From NCBI RefSeq assembly GCF_900156525.1, contig NZ_FTPS01000002.1:105745-169744 (forward strand): a stretch of 64,000 nucleotides of DNA, in the 5' to 3' direction. Each line of letters starts with the position of its first letter. Positions within the stretch are counted from its first letter, which is position 1. Below, in pieces: positions 7,913 to 17,020 of the stretch. Both the position numbers and the translations under genes were made by a program. The DNA comes from Pontibaca methylaminivorans. GTDB lineage: Bacteria; Pseudomonadota; Alphaproteobacteria; Rhodobacterales; Rhodobacteraceae. A model generated the notes under the pieces. That model had not been told where the DNA came from, did not search any database, and was given only the letters and a program-made list of their open reading frames with translations.

Positions 7913-8989
7913 ATGACCCACGACAGGAAACCCGCACCGGAACAGATCCGCGAGGCGCGGCAGGAAAATCCCGACATGCGAGAGCGCGACTTCGCCCGCG
8001 ATCTCGGCATTTCCGAGGCCGATTACATCGCCGCCCATGTCGGTGCCGAGGGGCCCCTCACCGCGCGCCGGATCCTGCCTTTCGCGCGGGAACTGCTTGG
8101 CCTTCTGCCGAAGCTCGGCGAGGTCATGTCGCTGACCCGCAACGACAGCGCAGTGCACGAAACCATCGGCACCTTCGGCCGGTTCATGTCGAGCGGCGGC
8201 GCCGCTGCCGCCTTTGGCGACAACATCAACCTGCGCCTGTTCTTCAAGCACTGGGCACATGGTTTCGCGGTCGAAAAGCGCGACAATGACACGGTGAAAC
8301 GCAGCCTGCAGTTCTTCGACCCCGCCGGCGAGGCGGTGCAGAAGATCCACCTGCGCCCGGAATCGGACCTTGCCGCCTTCGAGGCCCTGGTCACGCGGCT
8401 GATCTCGTCCGACCAGTCGCAGACGGTTTCCACCGCCCCCTACCCGCCCGCGCCCGAAGATGCCGTCACCGTCGACAATTTCGCCCGCCGCGACGACCTG
8501 CGCGAGCTCTGGACCGGGATGACGGATGTGCACCAGTTCTGGGACATCCTGCAGAAGATCAACGTCCCTCGCCGCGTGGCGGTGCATTGCGTGGGCGAGG
8601 ATTGCGCCTGGCCGCTCGCCGGTGACGCCATCGACAGGGTGCTCGCAGCGGTTTCCGCCAGCGGGACCGAGACCATGTGTTTTGTCGGCAGCCGCGGCTG
8701 CACGCAGATCTACGGCGGCCCGATCGGCACCGTAAGGCCGATGGGCCCGTGGCTGAACGTGATGGATCCGAAATTCCACCTGCACCTGCGCACCGACCAT
8801 ATCGCCGAGGTCTGGGCCCTGCGCCGGCCGATCGCCGAGGGGCAGTTGTCCTCGGTCGAGGCCTATGATGCGCAGGGGCGCCTTGTCATCCAGTTCTTCG
8901 GCGCCCGCCGGAACGGTCAGGACGAACCCGCCGAATGGCGCGCCATCGTCGATGCGCTGGAACGGCGCCCCCATCCGCAGGCGGCATGA
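7913..8989 (+). CDS. hmuS: HmuS/ChuS-type haem-binding/degrading factor
   Basis: A 358-residue cytoplasmic protein of the HemS/ChuS/HmuS family, with two repeated haem-binding halves, as usual for a length near 350. The first half begins RDLGISEADYIAAHVG and contains VMSLTRNDSAVHE; the second contains DVHQFWDILQKINVPRRVAVHCVGEDCAWPL. Known members bind haem released from the ABC importer and pass it on or open the ring. The ATG at 7913 was chosen because the family's EAR/REENPDMRERDFA start lies just after it. It is first in hmuSTUV. Confidence 0.93.
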   Translation: MTHDRKPAPEQIREARQENPDMRERDFARDLGISEADYIAAHVGAEGPLTARRILPFARELLGLLPKLGEVMSLTRNDSAVHETIGTFGRFMSSGGAAAAFGDNINLRLFFKHWAHGFAVEKRDNDTVKRSLQFFDPAGEAVQKIHLRPESDLAAFEALVTRLISSDQSQTVSTAPYPPAPEDAVTVDNFARRDDLRELWTGMTDVHQFWDILQKINVPRRVAVHCVGEDCAWPLAGDAIDRVLAAVSASGTETMCFVGSRGCTQIYGGPIGTVRPMGPWLNVMDPKFHLHLRTDHIAEVWALRRPIAEGQLSSVEAYDAQGRLVIQFFGARRNGQDEPAEWRAIVDALERRPHPQAA

Positions 8990-9005
8990 GGCGGGGCCGG
9001 ATGAC

Positions 9006-9899
9006 ATGATGCGATCCATCGCCACACGGACCGGACGGGGGGCGGCTTTTGCCCTCTGCCTGCTCGCCCAGCCCCTGCAGGGTGCCGCCGCCGACACCGC
9101 CGACCTGTCCGATGCGTCGCGCATCCTTTCGGTCGGCGGCTCGATCACCGAAATCATCTATGCGCTTGGTGAACAGGATCGCCTGGTCGCCCGTGATACC
9201 ACCAGCACCTATCCCGAGGATGCGCTGAAACTGCCCGATGTGGGTTACATGCGCGCGCTGTCGCCCGAGGGCACGCTCTCGGTCGACCCCGATGGCATCA
9301 TCATGCTGGAAGGCAGCGGCCCGGCCGAGGCGATCGACGTGCTGCGCGAGGCGGATATCCCGATCGTGACAATCCCCGAAACCTTCGATCTGGACGGGAT
9401 CCTTGAAAAGATCCGCGCCGTGGGCAGCGCGCTCGGGGTCGAGGACAAGGCCGGATCCCTTGCGCAGCGGATCGAGCGCGATATCCGGGCCGTGATGGCC
9501 GAGACCGCCGGCGGGGAACAGCCGCGCATCCTTTTCGTGATTTCGCTGCAGGCGGGCAAGATCATGGCATCGGGCACCGGCACCGCGGCCGACGGCATCA
9601 TCAGGATGGCGGGGGCCGAGAACGCGATCACCGGCTATTCCGGCTACAAGCAGTTGACCGACGAGGCGCTGATCACAGCCGCCCCCGACATCATCCTGAC
9701 GATGGAAGTGGACGCGGCGGACCTGGCGACCGGGGAAGAACTGCACGCCCTGCCCGCGATCGCCGCCACGCCGGCCGGCAAGGCGGGCCGGATCATCAGC
9801 ATGGACGGCACCTATCTGCTCGGCTTCGGCCCGCGCACGGCGGCGGCGATCCATGATCTGGCGCTGATCATAAAGGACAGGCCGAAAGATGAGCAGTGA
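9006..9899 (+). CDS. hmuT: haem ABC transporter periplasmic binding protein HmuT
   Basis: A 297-residue binding protein with a signal peptide (about residues 1-29, ending QGAAA) and the class III fold. RILSVGGSITEIIYALG and LPDVGYMRALSPEGTLSVDPDGII are typical of HmuT/BtuF-like proteins; the conserved Tyr in VGYMRAL is the usual axial haem ligand of HmuT. It delivers haem from the outer-membrane receptor to HmuUV. ATG codons at 9006 and 9009 are both possible starts. It overlaps hmuU by 11 bases. Confidence 0.93.
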   Translation: MMRSIATRTGRGAAFALCLLAQPLQGAAADTADLSDASRILSVGGSITEIIYALGEQDRLVARDTTSTYPEDALKLPDVGYMRALSPEGTLSVDPDGIIMLEGSGPAEAIDVLREADIPIVTIPETFDLDGILEKIRAVGSALGVEDKAGSLAQRIERDIRAVMAETAGGEQPRILFVISLQAGKIMASGTGTAADGIIRMAGAENAITGYSGYKQLTDEALITAAPDIILTMEVDAADLATGEELHALPAIAATPAGKAGRIISMDGTYLLGFGPRTAAAIHDLALIIKDRPKDEQ

Positions 9900-10998
9900 C
9901 CCCGAGATGCTTCACCTCCCGCGATTGTCCCGGCGGATGAAAGACGCCGCGCCCGAGGGCGACCGCTCGCGGCGGGCGCGGCTCACCATGGTCGGGCTGG
10001 CCCTGATGCTGGTCGCGGCGCTGCTGTTCAGCCTGTCCTACGGCGCCTCGGACGCCTCGGCGCTGGCGGTGGCGCGCGACCTGCTGTCGGCGCAGGATAC
10101 CGGGCTTTCGGCCCACGACCGCCTGATCGTCTATGACATCCGCCTGCCGCGCGCGGTGCTGGGCATCATGGTCGGAGCGGCGCTTGCCGTTTCCGGCGCG
10201 GCGATGCAGGGGCTGTTCCGCAACCCGCTTGCCGATCCGGGGCTGATCGGGGTTTCGGCCGGGGCGGCGCTCGGCGCGGTCGGGGTCATCGTTCTGGGCG
10301 GCACCTTCCTTGGCCCGGTGACGGCGCTGTTCGGGCGCTATACGCTGCCGCTTGCCGCCTTCGCCGGCGGGCTGGCCTCGACGTTGCTGCTTTACAATGT
10401 CGCGACCCGGCGCGGGCAGACGTCGGTCGCGACCATGCTGCTTGCCGGGATCGCGCTCGCGGCACTGGCGGGGGCGGTGATGGGGGTGCTGATCTTCAAT
10501 GCCGACGGCCGGCAGTTGCGCGACCTGACCTTCTGGGGGCTCGGCTCGCTGGCCGGTGCCACCTGGGCCAAGGTCGCGGCGTCCGCGCCGATCGTGATCG
10601 CCGCGCTGGCCGCGATGCCCTTTCTTGCGCGCGGGCTGAACGGGCTCGCCTTCGGCGAGGCGGTGGCGCATCACCTCGGCATTCCGGTGCAGCGGCTCAA
10701 GAACGCGACCATCATCGCCGTCGCCGCCGCCACCGGCGCCTGCGTCGCGGTCAGCGGCAGCATCGGTTTCGTCGGCATCGTCGTGCCGCATCTGCTGCGG
10801 CTGCTGATCGGGCCGGACAACCGCTATCTGCTGCCGGCCTCGGCCCTGCTGGGGGCAAGCATGCTGCTCATGGCCGATTCGGTCGCGCGCGGCATCGTCG
10901 CCCCGGCCGAACTGCCGATCGGCATCGTCACCGCACTGGTCGGCGCGCCGTTCTTCCTGTGGATCCTGCTGCGCCGGCGCAGCGTGGTCGACCTGTGA
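9889..10998 (+). CDS. hmuU: haem ABC transporter permease HmuU
   Basis: A 369-residue polytopic FecCD-type permease with about ten hydrophobic helices. RDIRLPRAVLGIMVGAALAVSGAAMQGLFRNPLADPGLIG (a YDIRLPR start) is the hallmark of the family, and the C-terminal FVGIVVPHLLRLLIGPDNR is the coupling region that contacts HmuV. It moves haem across the inner membrane. Overlap with hmuT and a 7-base gap to hmuV indicate a single transcript. Confidence 0.95.
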   Translation: MSSDPEMLHLPRLSRRMKDAAPEGDRSRRARLTMVGLALMLVAALLFSLSYGASDASALAVARDLLSAQDTGLSAHDRLIVYDIRLPRAVLGIMVGAALAVSGAAMQGLFRNPLADPGLIGVSAGAALGAVGVIVLGGTFLGPVTALFGRYTLPLAAFAGGLASTLLLYNVATRRGQTSVATMLLAGIALAALAGAVMGVLIFNADGRQLRDLTFWGLGSLAGATWAKVAASAPIVIAALAAMPFLARGLNGLAFGEAVAHHLGIPVQRLKNATIIAVAAATGACVAVSGSIGFVGIVVPHLLRLLIGPDNRYLLPASALLGASMLLMADSVARGIVAPAELPIGIVTALVGAPFFLWILLRRRSVVDL

Positions 10999-11005
10999 GG
11001 CCCTG

Positions 11006-11833
11006 ATGATCGAGATCGAGAACCTGGGCGTCACGCTCGGCGGCAGGGAGATCCTGCAGGACATCGCCCTGACCGCGACGCCCGGCGAAGTGACCGCGAT
11101 CGTCGGGCCGAACGGATCGGGCAAATCGACCCTGATCAAGGCCGTCTGCGGCGATCTGCCCAGCCGGGGCCGGATCCGCATCAACGGTCGCGACCTGCAC
11201 GCCATGGCGCCCTGGCAGGCGGCAGAGATGCGCGCGGTGCTGCCGCAATCGGGGGTGCTCGCGTTCCCCTATACGGTGCGCGAGGTGGTCGCGCTCGGCC
11301 TCAGCGCCGGGCGGGCGGGCAGCGCCGAGACCCGCGACCTGCCGGAGCGGGCGTTGCGCCACGTCGATCTCGACGGGTTCGGCGGGCGCTACTATCAGGA
11401 GCTTTCCGGCGGCGAGCAGCAACGCGTGCAACTGGCCCGCGTGCTCTGCCAGATCTGGCGGCCGGTGCTGGAGGGCATGCCGCGCTGGCTGCTGCTGGAC
11501 GAGCCCGTGTCCAGCCTCGATATCCGCCATCAGCTTCTGATCATGGGGCTTGCCCGCGATTACGCCCGCGCCGGCGGCGGGGTCATCGCGGTGCTGCACG
11601 ACCTGAACCTGACCGCGATGTTCGCCGACCGGATCGCCGTCATGCGACAAGGGTGCATTGCCGCCACCGGGCGCCCGGGCGAGGTCATGACCGACCGGAT
11701 CCTGTCCGATGCCTATGACTGCGACCTGCATGTTTCGGTGCCGCCGCGCCCATGGGTGCCCTTCGTCCTGCCGCAGGCCGCGGGCCCGGCGTCCCATGGT
11801 CCCGCGCCGTCGGCCGCGATGCCGGATCCGTAA
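11006..11833 (+). CDS. hmuV: haem ABC transporter ATP-binding protein HmuV
   Basis: A 275-residue ATPase with Walker A GPNGSGKST (about 38-46), the ABC signature LSGGEQQRVQLARVL, and Walker B LLLDEPVSSLD, followed by the switch histidine in VLHDLNLTA. Together with HmuU it powers haem import. The last 25 or so residues are Pro/Ala-rich and probably disordered. It is the final gene of hmuSTUV. Confidence 0.95.
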   Translation: MIEIENLGVTLGGREILQDIALTATPGEVTAIVGPNGSGKSTLIKAVCGDLPSRGRIRINGRDLHAMAPWQAAEMRAVLPQSGVLAFPYTVREVVALGLSAGRAGSAETRDLPERALRHVDLDGFGGRYYQELSGGEQQRVQLARVLCQIWRPVLEGMPRWLLLDEPVSSLDIRHQLLIMGLARDYARAGGGVIAVLHDLNLTAMFADRIAVMRQGCIAATGRPGEVMTDRILSDAYDCDLHVSVPPRPWVPFVLPQAAGPASHGPAPSAAMPDP

Positions 11834-11874
11834 CGCCGGACTCGTGACGGCGACGGCCCCATAGGCAGGGCGCT

Positions 11875-11890
11875 GTTACAAGATTGTAAC
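11875..11890. promoter_or_regulatory. perfect inverted repeat before the TonB receptor
   Basis: GTTACAAGATTGTAAC is a perfect 7-2-7 palindrome about 150 bases upstream of the next receptor gene and 40 bases past hmuV. A weaker hairpin (GCTGCA...TGCAGC) follows directly, then a second GGG/CCC stem and a run of T. It may be a regulator site for the receptor, and the following hairpins may end the hmu transcript. The binding protein is unknown. Confidence 0.4.
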
Positions 11891-12042
11891 GCTGCAGCTT
11901 TATTTGCAGCGGGCTTCTTTACCCGACTTTTTCACTAAACTAACGGGTTTCCGATGACGCTCAAGGCACGGCACACCTGCTCCTTGTTACCAGGGCCCAC
12001 CCAGAGAACATCCTATCCCTCGGACATCGAACAGGTAATACC

Positions 12043-14148
12043 ATGACCAATAAGAGCATACCGCTCGTCCGGCGCCGCTGGCGCAAACGCCATGCGGCCC
12101 TGCTGGCCCTGACCGCCCTCACAGCGCCGGTGATCGCGCAGGCCCAGCAAAGCGGCGAGGGCACCCTGACCCTGGATGCCATCACCGTGACCGCCGGCGG
12201 CTTTGCCCAGACCGTGCGCGATGCGCCGGCCAGTGTCACGATCATCACCAGCGAGGAACTGGCGAAGGGCAGCTTCACCAACCTGACCGACGCCATCCGC
12301 AACATTCAGGGCGTGGTCGCGACCGGCACCGCCAACGAGCAGGATATCTATATCCGCGGCCTGCCGGGCCAGTACACGCTGATTCTGGTGGACGGCAAGC
12401 GGCAGAACACGCGCGATGCCCGCACCAACGGCAGCGCAGGCATCGAGCAGAGCTTCATCCCCCCGATTGCCGCGATCGACCGGATCGAGGTGGTGCGCGG
12501 GCCGATGTCCTCGCTTTACGGCTCGGATGCGATGGGCGGTGTGATCAACGTCATCACCAAGCCGGTTTCCGACGTCTGGACCGGTTCGATGACCGCCGAG
12601 ACCACCTTGCAGGACGAGGCCGGCTTCAAGAACAGCCGGCAGTTCTCGTTCTATGCGGCCGGTCCGCTGATCGGCGACCGGCTCGGGCTGCAGCTCTGGG
12701 CGCGCAAGTTCGACCGCTCCGCCTCGCCCATTCCCGACGGGCTGAACGGGTCGGACGATTACGATTTCGGCGGACGGCTGACCTGGGCGCTCAATGAGAA
12801 CAACCAGCTCATGCTCGAGGCCGGAAAGACCCTGCTCACCAGCGAGGATTATGGCGATCTCGGCTATCGCGACAACGACCGCCGCCACTGGTCGCTGACC
12901 CACAAGGGCCAGTTCGGTGATCTCGATACCGAGTTGAGCCTGTCGCAGGAAATCGGCGAACGCACCACATACAGCCGCACCGCGCTCGATACGGGATGGG
13001 AAGAAAACATCCGCTCGCCCGAAGTCCGCAACACCGTGGTGGATGCGAAGGGATCGCGGCCGGTCGAATGGTTCGGCACGCATAACCTGACCTTCGGCGG
13101 CCAGTTCATCCACACCACCGTGAAGGACCAGAACCCCGGCGCGCAGGCGGATCTGCCCGAGGAGGATCGTTTTGACGAGAAATTCTCGCTCGACGAATGG
13201 GCGCTCTATGCCGAGGACGAATGGCACCTGCGTGACGATTTCATCCTGACGCTCGGCCTGCGCTACAGCGAACATGAACTTTACGGCGGTCATATCACGC
13301 CCCGGATCTACGGCGTCTGGGATGCCACGCCCGCGCTGACCATCAAGGGCGGCATCTCGACCGGTTATCGCGCGCCCGACATCCGCACCATCACGCCGGG
13401 TTATGCCTATACGACCGGCGGCCGCGGATGTTCCGGCAACACCCCGCCAAGCTGCGGCGTCATTCTGGGCAATCCCGACCTCGAACCCGAACAGACCACC
13501 AATTTCGAACTGGGCATGATCTACGAGGGGACGGATTTCACACTGGGCGCCACCGCGTTCCACACCCGGTTCAAGGACAAGCTGCAGCAGATCCGCACCA
13601 CCGATCAGTGGACCGACGGTCCGCAATACACGGCACCGGACGGCAGCCTGCATTATTACGACATCTTCCGTAACTTCAACGTGGACCGGGCCGAGATCAC
13701 CGGGCTGGAGCTGACCGGCGACTGGATCCTCAGCCCGACCCTGACGGCGCGCGCGAACTATACCTACACCCGTTCGCGCCAGAAAACGGGCGATTTCGCC
13801 GGCTTCCCGCTGGCCCGCACGCCCGAGCACATGGCCAACCTGCGGCTGGACTGGCAGACGCCGGTCGAGGGGCTCGACAGCTGGCTGAGCGCGAATTACC
13901 ACGGCTCGGAAATCGCCTCCGGCCTGCGGATCGGCAGCAACGGCCGGCCGGTCACGATCAACGGGGAATCGGGGCAGAAATACGCGCCCTACACCACCGT
14001 GGATATCGGCATGAACTATCGCCTGACCGAAAGCGCGACGGTGAGCGCGGCCCTTTACAACGTCTTCAACAAGGACGTGCAGGCCGATGAGTTCAACACG
14101 GTGGTCGAGGGCCGCCGCCTGTGGCTCGGCCTGACCTCCACATTCTGA
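12043..14148 (+). CDS. TonB-dependent siderophore receptor (FepA/CirA-like)
   Basis: A 701-residue outer-membrane receptor with a signal peptide ending near AQAQQ, a TonB box LDAITVTAGG, and a plug with DIYIRGLPGQYTLILVDGKR and VVRGPMSSLYGSDAMGGVINVITK. The barrel ends in RRLWLGLTSTF, with the terminal Phe needed for BAM insertion. The plug pattern and the NPDLEPEQTTNFELG segment are typical of catecholate-siderophore or colicin-I-type receptors. It closely resembles the receptor at 34.8-36.8 kb, suggesting an old duplication. Ligand is not identifiable from sequence. Confidence 0.9.
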   Translation: MTNKSIPLVRRRWRKRHAALLALTALTAPVIAQAQQSGEGTLTLDAITVTAGGFAQTVRDAPASVTIITSEELAKGSFTNLTDAIRNIQGVVATGTANEQDIYIRGLPGQYTLILVDGKRQNTRDARTNGSAGIEQSFIPPIAAIDRIEVVRGPMSSLYGSDAMGGVINVITKPVSDVWTGSMTAETTLQDEAGFKNSRQFSFYAAGPLIGDRLGLQLWARKFDRSASPIPDGLNGSDDYDFGGRLTWALNENNQLMLEAGKTLLTSEDYGDLGYRDNDRRHWSLTHKGQFGDLDTELSLSQEIGERTTYSRTALDTGWEENIRSPEVRNTVVDAKGSRPVEWFGTHNLTFGGQFIHTTVKDQNPGAQADLPEEDRFDEKFSLDEWALYAEDEWHLRDDFILTLGLRYSEHELYGGHITPRIYGVWDATPALTIKGGISTGYRAPDIRTITPGYAYTTGGRGCSGNTPPSCGVILGNPDLEPEQTTNFELGMIYEGTDFTLGATAFHTRFKDKLQQIRTTDQWTDGPQYTAPDGSLHYYDIFRNFNVDRAEITGLELTGDWILSPTLTARANYTYTRSRQKTGDFAGFPLARTPEHMANLRLDWQTPVEGLDSWLSANYHGSEIASGLRIGSNGRPVTINGESGQKYAPYTTVDIGMNYRLTESATVSAALYNVFNKDVQADEFNTVVEGRRLWLGLTSTF

Positions 14149-14159
14149 ACCCGCCCTGT

Positions 14160-14181
14160 CATGCGGCCCTCGGGCCGCATG
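14160..14181. terminator. strong hairpin between convergent genes
   Basis: Ten bases (CATGCGGCCC) are perfectly repeated in inverse with a 2-base loop, 12 bases after the receptor stop codon and before the end of the convergent cation transporter gene. There is no T-run, so it is a plausible but unproven bidirectional transcription stop or RNA 3' stabiliser. Confidence 0.5.
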
Positions 14182-14237
14182 GCACCGGCAGCCGCCCGCC
14201 AGATCGCCGGTCATGCCGCCCCGTTCAGGCCGGGGCA

Positions 14238-15125
14238 TCAGCTTATCACGATTCCCGAATGCTTGGCCTTTTCCTCCGGCTCCACGTGGATCGTGATGTG
14301 CGGCTGTCCGAGTTCCCTGCGGATGGCACGCTCAACCCGGTCGCAGATCGCATGTGCCGTCTCGACCGTCATGTCACCCGGCACGACAAGGTGGAATTCC
14401 ACGAAGGTCTGGGGACCGGCCTGGCGCGTCCGCAGGTCATGCGCCTCCAGCGCGCCATCGGCGGTGAGGGCGATAATCTCGCGGATGCGGTCAAGTTCGG
14501 CATCCGGCAGGGCGACATCCATGAGCCCGCCGATGGAATCGCGCAGAAGCTGCCAGCCCGACCACAGGACGGTCACCGCCACGAACGCGGCCAGCGCCGG
14601 ATCGAGAACCGCCCAGCCGGTCAGCGCGACAAGCACGACCCCGAGCAGCACCCCGACCGAGGACACGATATCCGTCAGAAGGTGGCGCCCGTCCGCCACC
14701 AGCGCGGGCGAGCGCAATTCCCGCCCCCAGCGGAGCAGCCGCCAGCACCAGACACCGTTCACCACGCCGGCCAGCGCGTTCATCAGCAGCCCGAGCGGGG
14801 CGGGATTTATCGGCACGGGATGGCGAAAGCCGTTATAGGCCTCGCGGAAGATCAGAAGCGCGGCGACCACGATCAGGGCACCCACGAGCACGGCCGAGAA
14901 ATACTCGATCTTGCCGTGCCCATAGGGATGGTCGGCATCGGCCGGTTTCGAACTGGTCCAGACGGCGAACAGCGCGGCCACCGCCGTGACCACGTTCACG
15001 ATGCTTTCGAGCGCATCGGAATAAAGGGCAATGGACCCGGTCAGCCAATAGGCCAGGAACTTCAGCCCGAGGACAAGGAGGCCGACCAGAATGCTGCCGG
15101 CGGCGATCTTGTGGATGCGTGTCAT
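14238..15125 (-). CDS. cation diffusion facilitator (CDF) metal exporter
   Basis: A 295-residue CDF protein with six hydrophobic helices, a conserved HPYGHGK segment (67-73) and a C-terminal ferredoxin-like cytoplasmic domain ending PHITIHVEP. In helix 5 the metal site is the usual HxxxD (H149-L-L-T-D153). In helix 2 the corresponding residues read E40-S-I-V-N44 instead of H/DxxxD, which should change metal choice. Known CDF proteins export Zn, Fe, Mn, Co or similar by proton exchange. The setting among iron genes makes iron or manganese possible, but this is inference. Confidence 0.88.
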   Translation of the reverse strand: MTRIHKIAAGSILVGLLVLGLKFLAYWLTGSIALYSDALESIVNVVTAVAALFAVWTSSKPADADHPYGHGKIEYFSAVLVGALIVVAALLIFREAYNGFRHPVPINPAPLGLLMNALAGVVNGVWCWRLLRWGRELRSPALVADGRHLLTDIVSSVGVLLGVVLVALTGWAVLDPALAAFVAVTVLWSGWQLLRDSIGGLMDVALPDAELDRIREIIALTADGALEAHDLRTRQAGPQTFVEFHLVVPGDMTVETAHAICDRVERAIRRELGQPHITIHVEPEEKAKHSGIVIS

Positions 15126-15328
15126 GTCGCTGCCGCACCCTCTTTTCCCGTGTTACGTCCCGTGCGCAGGCCGTAGCTACAGCCCGGCCCGCGTCAAGTC
15201 GAATCCCTGGTCCGGCCCGAAACGGATGACCGCACGCCAGTCCGGTGTCCCGGCGATCACCCCTGCGTGAAAGTCGCGCCTGCGGGATTGCGGGCGCGGA
15301 CCCCCGGCAAGGGGTTCGGCCCGCTCGT

Positions 15329-16474
15329 TCAGTGCCGATAGATGGCGGCAAGCCCGGTATCCGACGGCATCGATTCCGCCGGAACGATCACCACCTCGCC
15401 GCCCATGCGGAGCACATGTTCGCCGATATCGTCAAGCAGGTCGTCCACCCCCGGATCTTCGAGCGGTGCGAATTCGATCGCGCCGGTCGCATCGTCGAAC
15501 CGGCCGGGAATCTCGCGATCCGCCTCGACCAGCAGGGTCTCGATCCGCCCGTTCACGGCTTCGCGGGCGATATCGGCAAGATCGACGCTGCCGGCATGCC
15601 GGGCCTGCGCCGTGCCGAAACGTTCGATCAGACCGTCGAGCCGCGCAAGATAGCGGGGCAGGATGATCCGCCAGGCGCGCTCCCGCAGATCGTCGGCCGG
15701 AACCGCATCGACGTCCACGTCGATCGCCTCGTCCAGCAGATGGGGGTTGCGGCTTATCGAGCGGAAGCGGTGATGGTGCTCTGCCAGCGCCGCCAGCAGG
15801 AGCGGCTTGCCCGTCGGCTGCGAATGATGGGTCAGCACCGCCGCATCGACGGCCCGGAAGAAACGCTCGGCCTCATTGTCCATTTCGGCCCGGCGCAGGT
15901 CCATTCCGTGGCTCGTCGTCACCTGCGATCCGGCGGAGCCATAGACTCGGTTGCTCCGTTCCGGGCCGGTGTCCTGGTCGCCGATCACCTCGCCCGCGGT
16001 GCGCGGAACGCCCGCCGCCGGCTCGATCTCGTCCAGCGTGTACCGGTCGCCCTCGAACAGGCGCATCTCGCGCCGCCCGATGCCCAGAACATGATAACGG
16101 TCGCCCGACTGCAGGATGCGCATGAGCGGCTTGGTGTGGAAACTTTCGGCCACGATGGCCAGTTCGCGCACCGAGCGCTGCAGGCGATAGACCTTGAACA
16201 GGCCGGGCGCTCCGAAGACGGCCACCCCGTCCTGCGCGTGGTTCCAGAATTCGGTGTCTTCGGCAAGGTCGTGGAACGGCGCCAGCAACGGTGCGATTTC
16301 CCGTTTGGGATATTTCTGCTGCAGGGATGTCTCAAGCTCCCTGACCAGGTTTCGGAACCGGATCCGGTCCTGCTGCCTGTCGGGAATCGTGCGGTGGGTC
16401 GGCTGGTAAAGCGACAGGCAGGGCGGTTCACGTTCGGCAAGCAATGTCGGATAATCGCGTGCAAGCGCATCCAT
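15329..16474 (-). CDS. bacterial archaeo-eukaryotic release-factor-like protein (baeRF3 type)
   Basis: A 381-residue protein matching the baeRF3-type family in length and end motif (ESMPSDTGLAAIYRH). Other landmarks are CLSLYQPTHRT near the start and RREMRLFEGDRYTLDEIE in the middle. These are bacterial relatives of eRF1/Pelota proteins, thought to act on ribosomes under stress, but their exact role is not settled. The start is fixed by AAGGAG 7 bases upstream. No partner gene is obvious beside it. Confidence 0.8.
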   Translation of the reverse strand: MDALARDYPTLLAEREPPCLSLYQPTHRTIPDRQQDRIRFRNLVRELETSLQQKYPKREIAPLLAPFHDLAEDTEFWNHAQDGVAVFGAPGLFKVYRLQRSVRELAIVAESFHTKPLMRILQSGDRYHVLGIGRREMRLFEGDRYTLDEIEPAAGVPRTAGEVIGDQDTGPERSNRVYGSAGSQVTTSHGMDLRRAEMDNEAERFFRAVDAAVLTHHSQPTGKPLLLAALAEHHHRFRSISRNPHLLDEAIDVDVDAVPADDLRERAWRIILPRYLARLDGLIERFGTAQARHAGSVDLADIAREAVNGRIETLLVEADREIPGRFDDATGAIEFAPLEDPGVDDLLDDIGEHVLRMGGEVVIVPAESMPSDTGLAAIYRH

Positions 16475-16972
16475 GATCGGACTCCTTATGTTCAGGCTCC
16501 TCGCCGGCGACTGTCTTGCCGCAGCGTTGAAAGAGCCGGACGCCTCGTCCCCCGTTTTCCGGTTCCGGTTGCGGATTTCGCGCTATCCGTTCTCCTGCAG
16601 CGGCCCCCTGCCTGCGGACGACAGGTCCGGGCCATGCACCGCCGGCACCGGTGTTGCGGGCAAGTGTACCTCGTGCCAGCCGGATGGCCAGCGGAATGCC
16701 CGGTTTATTGCCCCGGATCGGGCCGACGTGACATAATGCCCGCGGCGAGGACGGGCAGAAGCTGCCCGCCGATTCCAACCGGCGGTTTCGGCGTTGGTTC
16801 CATCGCGGAGCCCGGGGCCAGCCGGTTCCGCTCCCCCCGCCCGCGGCCCGGCGGCCTGAACTTTTCCCGGCGGGCCGCACAGCGTGAACGCCGGGGCTGT
16901 CCGCGCGGTGCCGAATCGCCGATGCTCCGCCCGCGCGCCCTTGTGATCGGCACGATCAGGGCACAGGTTTCC
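16475..16972. other. non-coding stretch upstream of the DUF2218 gene
   Basis: I see no convincing gene in these about 500 bases; open frames on both strands are low-complexity Arg/Pro/Gly-rich and resemble no family. The promoter of the release-factor-like gene must lie at its left edge and that of the DUF2218 gene towards its right edge. Confidence 0.5.
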
Positions 16973-17007
16973 AGGACAGGACAGGACAGGACAGGACAGG
17001 ACAGGAC
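16973..17007 (+). repeat. 7 x AGGAC pentanucleotide tandem repeat in a 5' leader
   Basis: Seven perfect copies of AGGAC run head to tail and end 13 bases before the ATG of the DUF2218 gene. Each copy contains AGGA, a Shine-Dalgarno-like core, so the array is in effect a string of alternative ribosome-docking sites. Five-base units change length by slippage. Here the copies are upstream of, not inside, the frame, so a change would alter spacing or expression rather than reading frame. Confidence 0.9.
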
Positions 17008-17020
17008 AAGGCCAGGATCA

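Noticed and set aside
12013..14238. 741-residue open frame on the minus strand
   Set aside because: Shadow of the TonB receptor at 12043-14148; high GC at third positions keeps the opposite frame open.
16973..17007. CRISPR-like repetition
   Set aside because: The unit is 5 bases with no spacers, so it is a simple tandem repeat.
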